7,563 nt of DNA, taken from the NCBI GenBank assembly GCA_947626465.1, contig CANQSI010000041.1:1-7563 (forward strand), in the 5' to 3' direction. The notes below the pieces were generated by a model. The model was not told the origin of the DNA, ran no database searches, and saw only the letters and a program-made list of their open reading frames with translations. Position numbers and translations under genes: made by a program. This document shows, one piece after another, positions 5,693 through 7,563 of this stretch (positions are counted from its first letter, which is position 1; each line of letters begins with the position of its first letter). The stretch comes from an uncultured Atopobiaceae bacterium. Its GTDB lineage: Bacteria; Actinomycetota; Coriobacteriia; Coriobacteriales; Atopobiaceae.

Positions 5693-6661
5693 ATGCGCAC
5701 GCTCATCATCCACGCCGGGGCCACGGGCTATGACTCGGACGCCGTCTTCCAGTTCCAGCGCTACCTGCTGGAGGCGGGAGACGAGTGCCTGCTTCGCCAG
5801 CTGGGCGAAACGTGGGATGACGCCGAGGCGCTCGCCTGCGCGGAGGACTTCGACCTCGTGGTGCTCTCCGGCGGCGACTACGAGGTCTCGCGCCTGCTCG
5901 CGGCGCTCGCGGGACGCGACCTTTCCATCTGCGTGTTTCCCTCGGGCCCGGTGAACCTCTTCTTCGCGAGCCTCGGCTGCGCCGCGGAGCCCTTCGCGCT
6001 CGCCCACGCCTGCCGTGAGGGCAGGACGGTGGCGGCTGACCTCGGCGAGATCTCCTGGATAGGCGCCGACGGCCGCCGGGAGCGCTCGAGCTTCTCGCTC
6101 ATGGCGGGCACGGGTTTCGACGCCGAGCTCATGCGCGCGGGCGCCTCGAACCGCCGTGCCATGGGGCAGATGGCGTACTTCATGGCGGCGCTCTCAAACC
6201 CCCAGCCTCCGGTGGTGCGCTTCACGATCGAGCTCGACGGGAAGACGATCGAGCGCGACGGCATCGCCTGCCTCGTGGCCAACACGGCGATGATCCAAGG
6301 CGACATCGAGATCGTGCCCGATTGCCGCCTCGACGACGGCCTCCTCGACGTGATCGTGCTCGAGACGCCGGACGCCGTGGGGCTCTTGAAGCCGGTCCTC
6401 TTCGGCTTCCTCGATCCGTCCGGGAAGAACCTCGGGCGCCCGCAGATCGAGGGCTTCCAGGGAAGGCACGTGCGCGTGCGCGCCTCAGAGCGCGTGCCCA
6501 TGCAGGTGGATGGCGAGCCCCTCGAAGACGAGGTTCTGGGCTTCGAGGCGAGGATCATGCCCTCCGCCGTGAACCTCATCGTGGACACCCTGAGCCCGTA
6601 TTTCTCCGGCACCGAAGCCGAGAGCGAAGCCGACCGCGCAAGCCTGCTCCGCCACCCATAA
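5693..6661 (+). CDS. DAGK/LCB5-family lipid kinase with atypical nucleotide-binding motif
   Basis: The 322-residue product has the two-domain layout of bacterial diacylglycerol kinase-like lipid kinases (DgkB/YegS type), which phosphorylate a lipid hydroxyl using ATP at the inner face of the membrane. The C-terminal half is typical: MAGTGFDAEL at 137-146, RRAMGQMAYFMAAL at 154-167, VANTAMIQGDIEIVPD at 195-210, DDGLLDVIVLE at 214-224 and PMQVDGEPLEDE at 269-280. The N-terminal half is divergent: the usual GGDGT is GGDYE (60-64) and the usual P-x-GT-x-ND is PSGPVNL (83-89). An in-frame TAA at 5666-5668 rules out a longer N-terminus. The ribosome-binding site is weak (GAGAAG 10 nt upstream, or a GGA closer). 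It may be an active kinase with altered phosphate donor or substrate, or a regulatory paralogue. Confidence 0.85.
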   Translation: MRTLIIHAGATGYDSDAVFQFQRYLLEAGDECLLRQLGETWDDAEALACAEDFDLVVLSGGDYEVSRLLAALAGRDLSICVFPSGPVNLFFASLGCAAEPFALAHACREGRTVAADLGEISWIGADGRRERSSFSLMAGTGFDAELMRAGASNRRAMGQMAYFMAALSNPQPPVVRFTIELDGKTIERDGIACLVANTAMIQGDIEIVPDCRLDDGLLDVIVLETPDAVGLLKPVLFGFLDPSGKNLGRPQIEGFQGRHVRVRASERVPMQVDGEPLEDEVLGFEARIMPSAVNLIVDTLSPYFSGTEAESEADRASLLRHP

Positions 6662-6669
6662 ACGAAGTG

Positions 6670-7545
6670 TCAGTGCGAATAAGCCAAATGTTTCAAGTAG
6701 TGGCCGTAGTCGGTCTTGTCGGAGCGGGAGGCGAGCTCGAGCAGTTGCGCGCGGGAGATCCAGCCTGAGCGATAGGCGATCTCCTCGATGGAGCCCACCT
6801 TCACGCCGGTGTGGTACTCCACCACGCGGATGAACTCGGCGGCATTCGCAAGCGAGGCCACCGTGCCCGTGTCGAACCACGCGAAGCCGCGCCCGAGGTT
6901 TTCCACGGAGAGCTGGCCCTTCTCGAGGTAGACCTGGTTGAGGTCGGTGATCTCGAGCTCGCCGCGGTTCGAGGGCTGCAGGTTCGCGGCGAAGTCGCAC
7001 GCATGCTCGTCGTAGAAGTAGAGACCGGTGACGCAGTAGTCCGAGCGCGGATGGCGCGGCTTCTCCTCGATGGAGATCGCATGGCCCTCCTCGTCGAACT
7101 CCACCACGCCGAAGCGCTGCGGGTCGTTCACCTTGCAGGCGAAGATCGTGGCGCCGCCTTCCTCGGCGTGCGTGCGGGCGCGCTTGAGCATGCCGGTGAA
7201 GCCGCCGCCGTAGAAGATGTTGTCGCCGAGCACGAGCGCCGAGGGCTCACCGTCGATGAAGTCCTTGCCGATCACGAACGCCTGCGCGAGGCCATCAGGC
7301 GAATCCTGCACCTCGTATTTGATGGAAATGCCGAGGTCGGAGCCATCGCCGAGGAGCCTCTTGAAGGCCGCGTTGTCTTCTGGGGTGGTGATGAGGAGCA
7401 CCTCGCGGATGCCCGCCATGAGCAGCACGGAGAGCGAGTAGTAGATCATCGGCTTGTCGTACACCGGCAAGAGCTGCTTTGACACCGCCTGGGTGAGCGG
7501 ATGAAGCCTCGTGCCGTGGCCCCCGGCGAGCACGATACCCTTCAT
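6670..7545 (-). CDS. rfbA: Glucose-1-phosphate thymidylyltransferase (dTDP-glucose pyrophosphorylase)
   Basis: RmlA/RfbA joins dTTP and glucose 1-phosphate to give dTDP-glucose and pyrophosphate, the first step of the dTDP-L-rhamnose pathway for cell-surface polysaccharides. The 291-residue product has the full family length. It shows the nucleotide loop LAGGHGTRLHPLT at 6-18, SKQLLPVYDKPMIYY at 22-36, LGDNIFYGGG at 106-115, ISIEEKPRHP at 158-167, CVTGLYFYD at 171-179 and GRGFAWFDTGT at 218-228. The ATG at 7545 has AAAGGA 6 nt upstream. The promoter, and any rmlB/C/D partners, would lie to the right outside the window. Its stop is only 8 nt from the stop of the convergent lipid kinase gene, leaving no room for a terminator between them. 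Confidence 0.97.
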   Translation of the reverse strand: MKGIVLAGGHGTRLHPLTQAVSKQLLPVYDKPMIYYSLSVLLMAGIREVLLITTPEDNAAFKRLLGDGSDLGISIKYEVQDSPDGLAQAFVIGKDFIDGEPSALVLGDNIFYGGGFTGMLKRARTHAEEGGATIFACKVNDPQRFGVVEFDEEGHAISIEEKPRHPRSDYCVTGLYFYDEHACDFAANLQPSNRGELEITDLNQVYLEKGQLSVENLGRGFAWFDTGTVASLANAAEFIRVVEYHTGVKVGSIEEIAYRSGWISRAQLLELASRSDKTDYGHYLKHLAYSH

Positions 7546-7563
7546 ATCCGTTCCTTTCGCACG

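Overview
This is a high-GC bacterial window with strongly G/C-biased third codon positions and good Shine-Dalgarno sites (AGGAGG, GGGGGAG, AAAGGA). The gene content includes a phosphotransacetylase-pathway acetate kinase, a YugP-type membrane zinc peptidase, an RNase D with an HRDC domain and a DAGK-family lipid kinase. This fits a high-GC Gram-positive, and an anaerobic member of the Actinomycetota such as a Coriobacteriia species would be my guess. That assignment is an inference from gene content and composition, not something the sequence proves.

Layout. Positions 1-77 carry the last codons of an unidentified plus-strand gene. Positions 78-387 hold no gene. About 289 of these 310 bases are a compact mosaic of repeats: two direct copies and one inverted copy of unit A, a central 12-bp hairpin, then one inverted and three tandem copies of unit B. 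Both inverted pairs form perfect 26-bp hairpins with 3-nt loops centred on GGTACC. The mosaic fills the gap between two convergent genes and ends one base from the stop codon of ackA.

From 388 to 5582 every gene is on the minus strand. In transcription order they are RNase D (rnd), a YugP-like zinc metallopeptidase, both exonuclease VII subunits (xseA, xseB), a HIT-family protein and acetate kinase (ackA). The yugP-like, xseA, xseB and HIT genes are packed at 0-30 nt spacing and look like one transcription unit. They are probably co-transcribed with rnd, 67 nt upstream. ackA sits 106 nt beyond the HIT gene and probably has its own promoter with a structured leader, so it is likely a separate or doubly controlled unit.

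Positions 5583-5692 are a divergent intergenic region. The plus-strand DAGK-family lipid kinase gene (5693-6661) starts there and runs into the convergent rfbA/rmlA gene (minus, 6670-7545) with only 8 nt between the stops. rfbA begins 18 nt before the right edge and would be the last gene of a dTDP-sugar operon lying outside the window, unless it stands alone.

Functionally the window is mostly housekeeping: DNA and RNA trimming (ExoVII, RNase D), acetate/ATP fermentation (AckA), membrane lipid phosphorylation and cell-surface sugar synthesis (RmlA). The least ordinary items are the GGTACC-centred repeat mosaic and the lipid kinase, whose GGDGT nucleotide-binding signature is replaced by GGDYE. 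I see no convincing new defence or mobile system here.
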